Assembly (NCBI GenBank): GCA_030490835.1
Contig: CM059977.1
Coordinates: forward strand, 19,449,335-19,513,334
Direction of reading: 5' to 3'
DNA: 64,000 nt
Source of the DNA: Annona cherimola
Lineage: Eukaryota; Streptophyta; Magnoliopsida; Magnoliales; Annonaceae
The position numbers were made by a program, and so were the translations under genes. The notes below the pieces were generated by a model. It did no database searches. It was not told the origin of the DNA and saw only the letters and a list, made by a program, of their open reading frames with translations. Shown here one piece after another: positions 12,343 to 24,754 of the stretch (position 1 is the first letter of the stretch; the number at the start of each line of letters is the position of its first letter).

Positions 12343-15300
12343 GTTTGGTTTGAGACCTTGGGCTAAGTGAAAATCAACATTGAAAAATTGTATTTATCAA
12401 GAGAAATAATCTTGTTAGCCTGAATTAATTAATGACTTATTTAATCCATATTAAAAAACTTATTAAAAAATATTTTTTATTTTTTCTTCATAAACTTGTT
12501 AATATAGATGTATTTAACGTATAAATCAAAATTTTCATTTTTGGATATATATATTTTTAGATTTTTAAATATAAAAATATTTTAGCCATTTCAAGGTAGT
12601 AATTAATGTTATATCTCTTTCTTCATGAAGCCAGAGGCAGGCTGTTCACCAGTCGACGTATGAAGCCACGTGATTTTCCTCGCAACAAAACAAGGGGATA
12701 GTTGCCGCAGGATTTAACTCCCCCTGCCTTTTTTTTAATGAGCCAACTGACTTTACCAATGAGTATTTAATGAAAAAGATAAAAAAAAAAAAATGAAAGA
12801 GTAATTACTTTCTCAATAAATGTAGAATGTGATGTACTGTGATATTTAACCCCCTGAGCAGTTATTACCCCCAACTGGGTCTGTAATTCAATGATTCATA
12901 TAGGAGAAATTTGCAATTTCCACCAAAATTCAACTTGCTTGACTCATTCAGCAAAATAAGATTAAACTGGCATTATGATTACTATGATTTGGAAACAAAA
13001 CTAAAATCATTTATCTGTAATGTGGGATCAATTGCGTTAGGTCCGTACGCTTTTTTGGTTTATGATGGGTGAAAAATATATATATATTTTTTAGAAAAAG
13101 GTCAAGCTTAACCATATACTCTTTCACAAATAAGATACCATAACGTTGGCAAGATCATGAACTTTATCCCACTCATGGCAAATTAGCAATTTAGGTAACA
13201 GATATTTTTTTTTTATCACTGCCTTTTGATGGATAATTAATCCATTAAATAGCACCGAAAGATTCCACCATTTTGTAAGCAACTCCCTTACCATTTCAAA
13301 GAACATGTGATAAATATATTTGAGAAGTGATAAAACTTTAGATATTATTTTGTGTGCAATTTCATTATCGTTCTTAAGAACATGTGAAAAATTGTGGATG
13401 TGTTTAAGAAAAAAATGATACGATATGATAAGAGTAATGATAAGAAATAAAGAAAATGAAATTAAAATAAATAAATTAGTTATATGGATAATTATGTAGA
13501 AAAATGCATAACTTCATTTGTTGTCCCGTGTGTAAGCCTATTACCATCCTATGAGAACATGTGAAAATTATTTATTTTCAAAACCAATATTAAGCCCTCT
13601 GCTCTTCTCAACAGTGAACTTCTAGTTGATTAAAGGATAGTCATTGCCTATCACCCAGCTCATCATTACCAACGAATCACTCTTCATTTTATATATATAT
13701 ATATATATATATTTGAGATTCATCTCCTTTGCCCATACTACTCCAAGAAAAATTGTGGTCGCTTCGATCTATAATGGATCAGACAGCCCTGCTTTTACCT
13801 AACATTTAGCTGCTAAAAAATTCCCTTGTGAATTTCCTTGCTATATAGCTTCAAAACCCGTTGTGCAGTTAGTCATTCTACATCCCCCATCTACATTCAT
13901 TTTTACCCATCGTGCCTTTAGAGTCTTCCATCTTGCCCTGCTCGAGATCTCCATCTTCCTATTCTGCAGAAGTTGGGCTGATTGGCTGATCGTGAATCAC
14001 GCCATTTTTTTTCTTATTGAAATGGATTACACGATTTTTGGTTGGCAAAAAAGTCTTTTTTTAATTTTTTTTTTTTAAATTTTTTCATAGATGGGCAGGC
14101 CCTATTTAGATAAGTTATTATGCAAATTCTATATTTTCGATTTTTAAAATAAAAATACATAAAAATTAAAACTATAAAATTTGACGTAATAACTTATCTA
14201 GTTGGGCCACGATCCATGAAAAAAAGAAAAATTAAAATTTTCTGGCTGGTTGCGAGCGCATTAATAAATATTAATTATCAAAAAAGATCTGAAAGTTTAA
14301 TCTAGAAAACTAAGATCTTAAAAAAATGTGGTGTTCAAAGTTTTTAGAAATTAAATTATTGCATGTGATTGAAAGAGTATTAGCCTAATCTACTATAAGC
14401 TTAAGTTAGCACAGACTAATTTACATATTTTTATTTTTTGCGAGAAATATTTTTCAATTATATTTTTTTATATACAAATTTTATAATTTTATATTTTTAT
14501 CTTCAAAAATCAACATAAAAATGTTAATGATTGAAAAATTAAAAATACAATCGAAAATTGTAAATTTTGATACATAAATTAAATACTCTTGAAAAAATAT
14601 TTTCACGAAAAACTACGTAAAAAATATAAATCAGCCCGGTCTAAAATACACCATAACCCATTGAAGAAAGCATTTTATCTCAAGCACCAAAAGCCCGCCC
14701 ATCGAAGTGGATTATACGCTAGCATATCCGTCCAAAGCATCGAATGATAGCTACTTCCTACCCGTTGATGTACGAAATACAAAGGTGGAAGGAACGTGCT
14801 CGTGTCTAAGTGGCTCTGGCTTTTTGCTAATCGCTACGATAACGGATTTGACCTCCACATGCAGACAACCCATCTGTCGCATATTTGTAGAAATCCGAAA
14901 CATGCATCTAAACTCTCGACGAATATCCACCAGAAATCTTCAATCGATAATGCCGTCTAAATATAACCTGGAAAAACGAAAATTTTCTGGCCGTGCCAGT
15001 GAAGAAAATCTCTAAGACAAATTTCTGTTTATTCACCCCATTCATTGTCAATATTTTTATTTTTATGGGGACATTATCCGTTCAGATCTATGTCATGTAG
15101 GATAAATGAAAGGGATGGAGCACACAACACCGGATGGGCGTAGAGGCACAGTAGCAAAAGCTGGATTTTTTCTGCGGAAAAGAAAGCACAGATATCGGAC
15201 ATTCCACGTGGGAATGCGTTAAGCGGCAACGTGACGGGGCGGATGTTTCAGGCTTCGAATCGAGCATCCAAAAATCACAACATTTCTGCAATCCAAATAA
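12343..15300. other. AT-rich intergenic DNA with MITE debris
   Basis: I see no supported gene. A truncated reverse Tourist-like copy lies at about 13315-13510 and an (AT)n microsatellite at about 13690-13712. The segment near 14707-15015 is open for 102 codons but has no recognisable domain or codon pattern. Confidence 0.5.
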
Positions 15301-15310
15301 TAATAATAAT

Positions 15311-15447
15311 AACCGAGCCGTCTCGGTTGGTCAGCGCGAGCATTATAAGAATCTGAGCAGCGCGGGTTGTAGGTTCGAATTCACAATTTGAATTTCGGTC
15401 ATAAATGAGGTAAAATTATTAATGGGAGCAGATATTTCTGGTCCGGA
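15311..15447 (+). mobile_element. SINE-like element, tRNA-derived head
   Basis: A box A-like CGTCTCGGTTGG is followed about 50 bp later by a box B-like AGGTTCGAATTC. The downstream GGGAGCA segment resembles the SINE at 18817-19166, so it appears to be a shorter relative. (AAT)n sequence on both sides obscures the target duplication, and boundaries are approximate. Confidence 0.5.
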
Positions 15448-15507
15448 TAATAATAAACAGAAATGGACGTTTAAATCCAGTCTACTCCTTCCCCATGTAA
15501 TTACATT

Positions 15508-15579
15508 TTCATAAGTATACTGAGGGCCTGCTTGACCTTGTATTTCATAAGTATACTGAGGGCCTGTTCGACCTTGTAT
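15508..15579. repeat. 36-bp imperfect tandem duplication
   Basis: CATAAGTATACTGAGGGCCTG followed by a GACCTTGTATTT segment occurs twice in a row, with one or two differences, directly before the retroposed sequence at 15597. Confidence 0.8.
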
Positions 15580-15725
15580 TTTATTATTACAGTCTTTTTT
15601 TCTTTTTTCTTTTTCTTTTTTTCTGGTTCCGGTCGTCTTGGGAGTTGGGACGATCGCAGTCACCAGGTCTCGGGACCTCGGGCACCTGTGCCCGTTACCA
15701 TTGGTAGCTTTATTATTACAGTCTT
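15580..15725 (-). mobile_element. Retroposed hairpin-rich short sequence with A-rich tail and 17-bp TSD
   Basis: A perfect 17-bp direct repeat, TTTATTATTACAGTCTT, occurs at 15580-15596 and 15709-15725. Between them, read on the minus strand, about 86 nt of GC-rich sequence ends in an A-rich tail (T/C-rich on plus at 15597-15622). The body folds on paper into consecutive hairpins: TACC/GGTA, GGGCAC/GTGCCC, AGGTC/GACCT and CGTC/GACG. No Pol III A or B box is evident. The target duplication plus A tail shows target-primed retroposition; the source RNA is unknown to me. Confidence 0.75.
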
Positions 15726-15925
15726 ACGGTAATCAAAAAGCACCCATTTGTAACACGGCGCTTTTTATGGATTGTTAGCGTAAAAATTTTGGACGAATGG
15801 ATAAGCTGACCAAATGTAAGTGCAACAAATTCGAGAGAGGATCATACGTGACACAAGTTACGGTAATGCTTTTGCGAAAACCATTTTTTAAGTAACTCTT
15901 TCAATTGTTAATGTCTTGATACATA

Positions 15926-16217
15926 GGGTGTGTTTGGTTTTACACAAAAAATGTCAAATAAAATTTTTCAATTTAAAACTTTTCACTCTTCATAACTATC
16001 TTATTTTTTAATTATTTTTTCACATTTTCCTGTACAAACAACCCTACTTTTCAATCATTTCCACAACTACTCATACAACTAATCTATCTATTTTAACTTT
16101 ACTCTATTTACACATCATCATTACCCATATCACATCATATTATTTTCTATCAACTTGACAATTTCTACTCTGAAAAATTTTCATCAAAAAGTTTTATCTT
16201 CAATCAAACACACTCTT
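15926..16217 (+). mobile_element. Tourist-like MITE copy
   Basis: It runs from GGGTGTGTTTGGTTTTAC to ATCAAACACACTC and shares the family core TCTATTTTAACTTTA. Forward orientation. Confidence 0.75.
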
Positions 16218-17389
16218 ATTAAAAGCTTCATTCTATCTTTTATATTTAGTATTATTTAGAATATCTGGAAATTTTTTTTATTTGTTTAGTATCGTTATGC
16301 ATAAACTTCATCTACAAATGTGTAAAATTAACATAATAAAATAGTTTAATGTTAAATATCAATTTAAAAATATCAATGTAAATTGTCTAAAATATCATTT
16401 TTATATGAATAAACGATTCTATAAAGTACTATTATATTTTTAATATATATATATATATAAATGAATTTAAGTTTTTTTCATAATTTACACATGAGTATAT
16501 ATAGTGTTAAACAAACGTGGCTCATACATATATTTGATTTTGATGAAACTTAATATCATTATTAAACAAGTGATGTTAAATATACTGAATGCATTGAGTT
16601 TTTTTTTATCAAGTGTTAAAATCTTAAAATTTCAAAGAGTTATATGGAGCTGCTTTTATATAAAAGATATCGCACTTCAAAAAAATAATTATATGTAACT
16701 TATTTTTACCATTTAAATCATTAATTACATTTTATTTAAAATTTAACATCATAAAATCAAATTTTGATTATTTATATTAATTTTTAATAATTAAATTTAT
16801 TAATTTTTATTTTTAAATTAATAATTGGCGAATAATCTTATTTTCACTAATTATTTACATAAATTTATTGTCAACACGCTTCTTCATGCAACTATCTTAC
16901 TTAACAATCACTTATTGTCATTTTTCTATACAACTATCCTATTTATTTTAAGTGTATTTGCTTTGTTCTTAATTATCACCTCACTTATATAATATTATTA
17001 TCTTATTTATTTCAAAAACTTTTTCATCAATTTTTTGATATTTTTTCTTTTAACATAATTAAACCGTCTTAATTTATTTTCTCTCATTTTATCACAAATT
17101 GGTGTCACTTTTAGATTTTCTCGAATTATTTCATTGCTAATTTTTTCTTTTTTTGTTCGCCAGTAAGAGTTTCTATCTTGCTGTCAGTCCCAAACCTAGA
17201 AAAAAAGAAAGAGTTGGCATGTCGAGCTGGCAGCCGGTACTATAAAAATTACCACCACATCTCTTATGGATTCTAAAAAAATAGAATAATTATAAATAGT
17301 GAAAAATTTTATATTAAAATTTTAATTGTAGCCAAACACCCTGCGGACGAAAGAAACATAACGCATGCTTTGCTAAGCATGGAAGGTAG
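16218..17389. other. AT-rich spacer with degenerate MITE pieces
   Basis: No gene is seen. Weak Tourist-like fragments lie at about 16870-17040 and 17270-17345 (ending in CCAAACACCC). Confidence 0.5.
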
Positions 17390-18420
17390 TAAATTAACAG
17401 ATATATTGATATTGTTAAATATATACATAATAGGGGGCTACTACAAATGTGAAGACCATAAGTTGAGATACTAATACTTTTCCAATTAAAATAGATTTAT
17501 ATCAAAGCTTAGTCCTGAGTCCTTACATCTTTACCTTAGTAATAGATGAAATCACTAGACAGCTCCAAGAAAAAATACTTTGGTGTATATTATTTGCAAA
17601 TGACATTGATCTAATAGATAAAACTAAAGAATGACTAAATTTAAAATTGAATAGGTGGGTAGATGCTTTAGAATTTAATGGTTTTAGAATTAGTCGCACA
17701 AAACTAAATATATAAAATGCAATTTTAATAATAGTGAAAACCCAGATGAAGAACCAATTAAGATTTTAGATCAAGTAGTACCAAGAACTAATCATTTCCA
17801 ATACCTATGATCAATAGTTCAAGAGAACGAGAAAATTGAAAAATATATAATGCATAGAATTCACGTAGGATGGAAGAAATGGCGAAGCGCGTCAGGAATT
17901 ATATGTGACCGTCAAGTTTCAATCAAATTAAAAGAAAAATGTTATAAAATTGAAATTAGACCTGTTATGCTTTATGGGGCAGACCGTTGAGCAGTTAAAA
18001 AACAACATAAACAAAAAATGAACATAGCGAAAATGAGAATATTGAAGTGGATGAGGGATAAAACAAGAAAAAATAAAATTATGAATGAAATAATTCGAAA
18101 AAATCTAAAAGCGACACCAATTTGTGATAAAATGAGAGAAAATAGATTAAGATGATTTGGTCATGTTAAAAAGAGGCCTGAAATGGCACCGGTTAGGGGT
18201 ACAGAGTCTATTCAAGTAAAAAGTGGTAGGAGAATGAGAGAAAAATCTAAAAAAAAAACATAGATGAAAGTAATTAAATAAGATTTAAAGACATTACAAA
18301 TTATTGAAAATTTAGTCTTAAATCGTCAAGAATAACGCAACAGAATCCATGCAGCCGACCCTTCCTAGGTGAAAAATGGCTTATGATGATCATGATTATG
18401 ACAGAAAGCATCACACAAGA
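17390..18420 (+). pseudogene. Decayed RTE-type LINE, 5'-truncated reverse transcriptase
   Basis: Broken plus-strand frames contain LSPYIFTLVIDEITRQLQ, then FANDIDLID in the place of the catalytic FADD motif, then NGFRISRTKL and WKKWRSASGIICD. Further on come MLYGADR and RWFGHVKKRP. This order (palm, thumb, then the C-terminal RWFGHV segment) is that of plant RTE-like non-LTR retrotransposons. Many stops and frameshifts interrupt it, and the upstream endonuclease is missing. The 3' end finishes in an ATGATGATCATG-like tract, as RTE elements often do. Confidence 0.8.
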
Positions 18421-18804
18421 AGCAAAATTGTGTAATGGAAAGTATGAGGCAAACTTTAAAAGTAGAAATTAATTATGGTCATTGATTTAAATAATTAAAA
18501 GGGGAATATAACGGCAGATCAACACATCAAGAAAAAAGGACCCATTTTCAAAACTCAAAAGGTTGAGATTATCTTAGTTTATTTTGAAGTACCCATAAAA
18601 TCCTGAATACATACAACGGGAGGATACAGTCAATTTATTGCCGGGATTAAGACATGCAAATCAATAGATGACGGCCCATCATCAGTATGGCCATCATAGC
18701 TTCACATGCAGTAGTAGGTTTTCTATGGAATAAATCAGAAAAGCAGATCCTAGGACCCCACAAGTGTATGGATTTACGTAAATGGGAATTCTGGCCATTT
18801 CAAA

Positions 18805-19132
18805 ATGCATGTGAATACCAACCGAGGCTAGCTCGGTTGGTGGCTGTCGGTGGCACAAAAATGTGCGCTGGCAGCAGGGAGGTTCGAATCGCGCTGCGGG
18901 CGGAAAATGCGCTGCGGGCGGAAAATTTAGTGGGAGCAAAAATGTGGTCTCCCGTATGGATGGAGCGTGGGAGCTGGTGGTCTCCCAGGTGGTTGTTGGA
19001 AGCTATGTCTTCCTTATTCTTTCGTGGAGCTGTGTCTCCAGATTTCTTTGGGATATGTGTGTCCCTTATATTTGTAAGAATGTCTCAGATCTTTAAATAT
19101 AATGTGTTGAGATACATGTAAATTGTACCAAT

Positions 19133-19169
<37 letters not shown>

Positions 19170-19178
19170 CATGTGAAT
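18805..19178 (+). mobile_element. tRNA-derived SINE with poly(A) tail and TSD
   Basis: The body, 18817-19166, starts ACCAACCGAGG and carries box A (TAGCTCGGTTGG, about 18829) and box B (GGTTCGAATCG, about 18883). A long A run follows at about 19135-19167. The target duplication ATGCATGTGAAT is exact at 18805-18816 and 19167-19178. The unbroken A tail and exact duplication suggest a recent insertion. Open frames crossing it (for example 18687-19121) are SINE sequence, not genes. Confidence 0.9.
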
Positions 19179-20066
19179 GATTAGAGTTTAAATCACGCAT
19201 TGCTGAGGAATTGCATGAAAATGTCAGAACACCTCGCATGACAGAAGGCGACGGAATAACAGCTTTTCAGTTGTAGAGTCACACGCAAGGGATGTGAAGG
19301 AACACGTCCACGGACACAGACACACATCCGAGTGTTAAAACAACCCAAAAGAAGAAAGGAGTCAATTGCATCCGATCCTTTCGTTTGCTCCAAACTCATT
19401 TAGATCCAACTAGGGAAAGCATACGAAAATAGAATGCATGATGACAAGCAACTCGAAAATTTCCAACAAACTAACAATGCCACCGCCGCCAAACAACAAC
19501 AACCCCCACCCTCACAGATTTTTATCGAAGCAAATTCACCAGTCTGAAATTTGTGCAACTAGCCTGTCTTGGCCAGTAACCACCCAAAATAACACTAATT
19601 TTAACAAGTTCAGCAGTGTTTCAACTTTCAACATCCATAAAGTATCTTCAGCATATTTGCCTGCTAGAGGACATCCCTGGCTGTTTCTTTTCTTCCTTTT
19701 TTCTTTTTTTCAAATTGAGAATGATAAAAATGGCACAGGAACATGTGATGAGAAGAAAATCATAGAAAATTTTTATAATTTGTCAATCTTCCTGATGGAA
19801 ACAAAAGGAAAATAATCACCCAAGAGCTCATTAGACATAGGAGACCCAATTAAGGGATCCTAACAGGAATCCCAGATATTGCTACAATTTACGAACATAT
19901 ACATATGTGGAAATTGTAGCGAGCACCATGGACTACAAGCATCATCTGAAGGCCCAAATCACAGCAGCAGCAGAAGGAAAAAAAAAAAAATTAAAAAAAA
20001 AAAAAAAACACAAGACAGTAACCTTCTGAAAAAATAACCACAAATACCTGTTATCATGACTCACTA
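19179..20066. other. 3' flank of the WEB-family gene
   Basis: The bases nearest 20066 are probably the 3' UTR of the minus-strand WEB gene, with A-rich tracts at 19978-20010. A 125-codon plus-strand frame at 19438-19815 has no recognisable content and is not called. Confidence 0.5.
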
Positions 20067-23000
20067 CTATTTGGAGTTGCTCTTTTTCTTTAACAGGCTC
20101 CCAAACTTGCGAAGCAATGGCTTCTTTTTCTTTTGTTGTTGCTTTGATGGAGAACTGCCACCATTCTCCATCGTCTCTGATGACAAACCATTAATCTGAT
20201 CATAGCTTTCAGCATCTATCTTTGACTCTAGCTCATCTTCCAAGGATTCAGGATCAGGCTCATGGTCAGGTGACATGCCCTTCTCCACAAGTTTGCAATT
20301 GTCCCATGTTTTGACATCGACCTCAACAGAATCTTCTTCTTCCTCTTTGTCATTCTTTTCTTCTTTGAAATTTCCATTCCCATTCTCCTCTTTTGGCTTT
20401 GCAATATCGGCATTCCTTGATAGATTTTCTCCTCCATGCTGCTGTTCATGCAGTTGTGCTGTGGGAAGTTCCATTTTCGGATTTTCTGCTGCTCCTTCAT
20501 CAGCAGTTTCTTCCACAAATCCAACCATCTTTGGCAACAGATCATAGTCTTTTTCACTATTTGATAACTCACCATTTTCTTCCATCTCCTTGGCTGAGGC
20601 CTCTGCCAGCAACTTGGAGAGCTCTTCAACTTTCTCAAGGGCAGCAACTTCTCTCGCATGAAGTTCATCATTCTCTTGGGAAAGATGTTGCAACTCATTC
20701 TCTTTGTCCAACAACCTTTCCTTTAAGCACAGATTCTCACCTTTAACCTCCTCCGCAGTTTCTTTTACAGATCTCCCTTCATATTCAACTTGCTTTATCT
20801 TATCCTGCAGCCTGGAATTCTCCTCCGTTGACACCTGTGCTTCTTCCTCCGCCTCTTTGAGCAAATTAACCAATCTATCAATTTCATTTTTGATACCAGT
20901 AATTTCTTCTTCTGACTTCCTTATAGCATTCAAAAAGCCAAGCTCTTTTCCCTCCCACTCCACTTTTGACTCTTCTTCTAATCTCTCCATTTCATTTCTG
21001 ACTGCCAAAATCTGTTCTTCTGATTTTTTTAGGGCAATTGCAAACTCATGCTCCTTTTCTTCCAGTTCATCCTTTGCATTCTTGGATTCGAGTTGAGCTT
21101 TTTCGACTGACTTTTCAAGGTGATGCCTTTCTTTTTTTGACTCATTGAGCATAATCTCATACCTATCCTTAGTTGCTTCTATAACCAATTTCATATCTTC
21201 TACTTGAGACTCGGCTCTTACAAGCTCAGCTTCATTTGTCAAAATCTTTTCCTTTGCATCTCTAGCTTCCATGGAGACTTCATGTAAAGCTGATGCTAAA
21301 CTTTCCATGGCCTTCTTACTCTTCTCTTCTTCATCTTTTGAGGCAACCAGATCATTGATTAACTTGTTTTTCTCTTCTAACAAACTTTGAACATTTGAAG
21401 CTGCAAGCATCTCATTGTTTAGTGCCTGAGCTTTCTCTTCCTTGACACTTTGAAGTTCAGACTTCAAATTTTCTACAGTTCTTGCCATCTCCGTGGCTTC
21501 TTCCTTTGCTTTTTCAAGATGGCAATCAGATTCCTCCAAATCATCTTTATGTTTCCCAATTGAAGTCTCCAATGACTCAATGCTATCTCTAAGAGAAGAG
21601 ATCTCAGATTCAGCATCTTCCAGTGACACTTTTTTCTCTTCCAGCTCCACTGTCATTGAGATGAGGCGTACCGCAACAGATTGTTCAGAACAAGATGCTT
21701 CTTCCAACTGAATCTCTAATGCTTCTACCTTCCTTCTCCAGTCCTCTACTAATTCATTTGCTTCTGCTGCTGCTTTCTTTGCTTCAATGACCTCAAACCT
21801 AAGCCCATCAATCAATGCTTCATTCTCTGCCAATTGCTCCTCAATCGTTTTCGCTCTCTGAACTTCTTGTTTTAGCAAATCAACTTCATCATTCAGCTCC
21901 TTCACCAATGCAGTTGCTTCACTGGATTCGGTCTCCAGCTTGGAATCAAGCAATGCCTTTAAGCGGCTAACTTCAGCTGAAAGAACTTCCACCTTCTCAG
22001 CATTGATTTCTGCAATCTTCATTGCATCATCAGCGTGACTCATTGCCGAATTTTTTGCATCAGTTACCATCGCCAACTCATGCTTTGCTCTCTGGAGCTC
22101 CTGAGTTGCAGAAAGCAAAGCTGCAACATCAACAGCATGCTGACTCCTGACAGATTCAAGTTCTTTCTGCCATTCTTCTTCTCTCTTCTGAGCTGCCTCA
22201 ATGCCCACCTGTTCCAATTCATCAGCACGGAACTTCTCAATCTCAGAATTCTCCTCAGCTCGCTTTTGAGCAACGATAGCCTCAGTGAGCTTTCCATTTG
22301 CCTCATCAGCTAATCTTTTTGCTTCTTTCAGCTCTTCAAGTGCATGGTCCTTCTCTTTCTCAACAGAAGCTAACCGCTCCTTTGCCTTCTTCAGATCCTC
22401 TTGAACCGTGGCTAATTGGGTGTGAAGCTCTGATCCCTTCAGTGGGCGCTGTTGTTTCTACAATCAAGGTCCAAATCTCAGTTCCAGTGCAAATTCAAAG
22501 TAACTTAACATTACAAATAACTTCAGTGCCTTAGCAGTTATCTTATACTCATTACTTACATCGGGAGTTGCAACCTTAGGTGATCGCCTCTCAGCAACTG
22601 GCTTGGAATCTACTGATTTAGGTGATCGGTCGATGGAGAGACGGGGGTTTTGCAGGGGAGAGGATGCATTGCTGTCTGATTTGGATGGAGCCTTTGACAA
22701 TCGGCTAACTCTAGGTGTTGCTGGGGATGTCTTGTTTGGTATAGTTTCAGACAAACCCGTTCTGTTCAAAACACAAAATTTTCAGAATTCTACAAGATGA
22801 GCCATCCAAGAAACCCAGAAAGAAACAGACAGACAAAAGACAAAACAAGCACACAAAAAAGTATCCATAAGCAACATTCAAACCCTAAAAATCAACAGGC
22901 ATAGAAATAAAATCACTATTAAAAACGTACAGAAAAATCAAAACAAAGCAACTTTTTAGGATCGAAAATCAAGCAGACCCAGCACCTATAAGAATTGAAT

Positions 23001-23748
23001 AACCAGCTAGACCAGAGAAACAGGACTCAACTGGAAGTAGAGTAGAGACCCAACAGAAAACTTACAGCAGAAGCAACAGAACATAAAAAGTAAAGATGCC
23101 CAAAGAAAGCGAAGGAATAATTTCGGGCTAGATCAACTTATGAAGATTGTTAACAAACCAAAGAAGCAATAGATTGGGATCATAGGAATCGGCAAAGAAA
23201 TCCAAGACAGATCACATTCCGAATCCAAAATAAAACAATCCAGCGGCCTGAACTAGAAAATGGCATCCAGAAAAACCACCGAAACACAACGCAACCACCC
23301 CCCAAAAGAAGAACAAGCAGATGCACGACACCGAACCAACACTGCAAGCGATCTACTTCGCAAATCCAGAATCGAATAACAAATACCCATCCCGACGTCG
23401 TCAATTTGCGCTCAGATCAACCCAAAAAACATAACGGAAATCCAAACGAATAAGAATCCAAATGCATAGAATAAAATAAGAGCAAAAGAAACCCAAAAAG
23501 GCGGGGGAAATTAGAGTGCTTCCAAAATAAAGCTAAGCCAATAATCCACAAAACCCGGATATGAAACCCAACAATGACAACGCTCCAGATCAATCATCGA
23601 AAACAGAAGATAAAGCTCAGGTGAAAAACACTACAGATGAAAAGAGATGCAAAGAGAAAGACAGAGACCAAGCTGGACGAAAAATCAACAAAACACAAAT
23701 CAGATCTGATGCAGTCAAGTACACTTACTTGGTTTTGGAAGAGAGCAT
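20067..23748 (-). CDS. WEB-family coiled-coil protein (At3g02930/At5g16730-like), 3 exons
   Basis: Coding exons are 23748-23729 (20 nt, MLSSKTK), 22761-22560 and 22457-20067. Introns are GT-AG and the joined frame is 870 codons plus TAG, close to the roughly 800 residues of Arabidopsis relatives. Residues about 8-75 are a Ser/Pro-rich disordered head with SPATPRVSRLSK and RLSIDRSPK. KGSELHTQL then opens a long coiled coil of Glu/Lys/Leu heptads to about residue 630. An acidic stretch (EEKNDKEEEEDSVEVDVKTW) follows, and the protein ends in a basic tail (KKKKPLLRKFGSLLKKK). The WEB family takes its name from WEB1, which with PMI2 supports chloroplast photorelocation; At3g02930-type members are annotated as chloroplastic but their role is poorly known. 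Function here is by family only. Intron 1 is 967 bp. Confidence 0.93.
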
Positions 23749-24409
23749 GATGGCCTCCACCTGACAGAGCAGAGCAGAGAGGGAGATGGGTAGCGATGGA
23801 CTCTAATCAGGAGAAATAGGACGCTAGAATGCCGACATTCTGAGAAGAGATTGTGGGAGATTTGGAGAGGAGAGGGAGAGGAAGAGAGCAAGGGAGAGAC
23901 GGATGGGAAGGGAGAGGACAAAACGGTAAAAATATCAAGTTGGGTATGTCTGCTTACCCGTCGGATGCCAGGAGTAGACTAGCAGTCGACAATCTCCTCC
24001 TCTCTGCCCTTTTTCTCGGACTCCGCTTGCATATTTACCAAAACACCCCTCCTTTTTTCCAAAGCGGCTGGTAAAAGAGAATGCACGGACGGACGGTGCC
24101 TGTGCCAGTGTGCCTGCGCCTGCGCTCAGGCCAGCGGTTGATTTTCTTTTCCATTTTTATTTTATTATTATTTTTCTTCTTCTTCTTGTTTCTTGTTTCT
24201 TCCAGGGTCCCACGGTTTTTTGCACGTGTGAGAGTTCCCGTGAAGTCGCTGCGATCCAGGGTCTCACAGTTCTCCGGTGAATTTTTTTAATAAGATTTCT
24301 CCAGTGAATTTTATTATTTATTATTGTCATCCATATTTTTAAATACTTTGTCTTGACTTTTGGGAAGTCATAAAATTTCTAAATAATTATTTATTATCAT
24401 CATCAATAA
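23749..24409. promoter_or_regulatory. 5' UTR and promoter region of the WEB-family gene
   Basis: Upstream of the start codon on the minus strand the sequence is CT-rich (GA-rich on plus, about 23853-23920), as in many plant leaders. I see no clear TATA box. The limits are arbitrary. Confidence 0.4.
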
Positions 24410-24710
24410 AAGGGTGCGATAGAAAAGCCATAAATTTTTTTTAAAAAAATTTTGACGTAAAAGTTTTTAAACTCGATCAAAATGATGTAATATAATATAA
24501 GTAATAATAAAGACTTAAAAAATAAAGTTAAAATAAATAGGTCGATTGTGTGGATAATTATATACAAATAATTGAAAAATAATGTAGTTGTATATGAAGA
24601 GGTGAAAATAATTAAAAATAAAAATAGTTAAAAATAAGATAATCATAGAGGGTGAAAATTTTTGAATTGAGTAGTTTTTGTTGAAAAGTTTTAATGAGTA
24701 TCAAACACAT
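24410..24710 (-). mobile_element. Tourist-like MITE copy (reverse)
   Basis: It runs from GGGTGCGATAGAAAAG to CAAACACATCC and shares the family core in reverse. Confidence 0.65.
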
Positions 24711-24754
24711 CCTTTTATTTAAAAATTCTAGCTTACATCGTTTATTATTAAAGC

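Noticed and set aside
18829..18895. tRNA-like A and B boxes, possible tRNA gene
   Set aside because: No cloverleaf or anticodon arm can be formed, and the unit continues into a 3' body with a poly(A) tail and target duplication, so it is a SINE.
18687..19121. 144-codon plus-strand open frame
   Set aside because: It overlaps the SINE body at 18817-19166 and has no recognisable protein content.
20275..20746. Plus-strand Ser/Phe-rich frames opposite the WEB gene
   Set aside because: They are the antisense of Glu/Lys-rich coiled-coil codons. The minus-strand gene is well supported by splice phases and family match.
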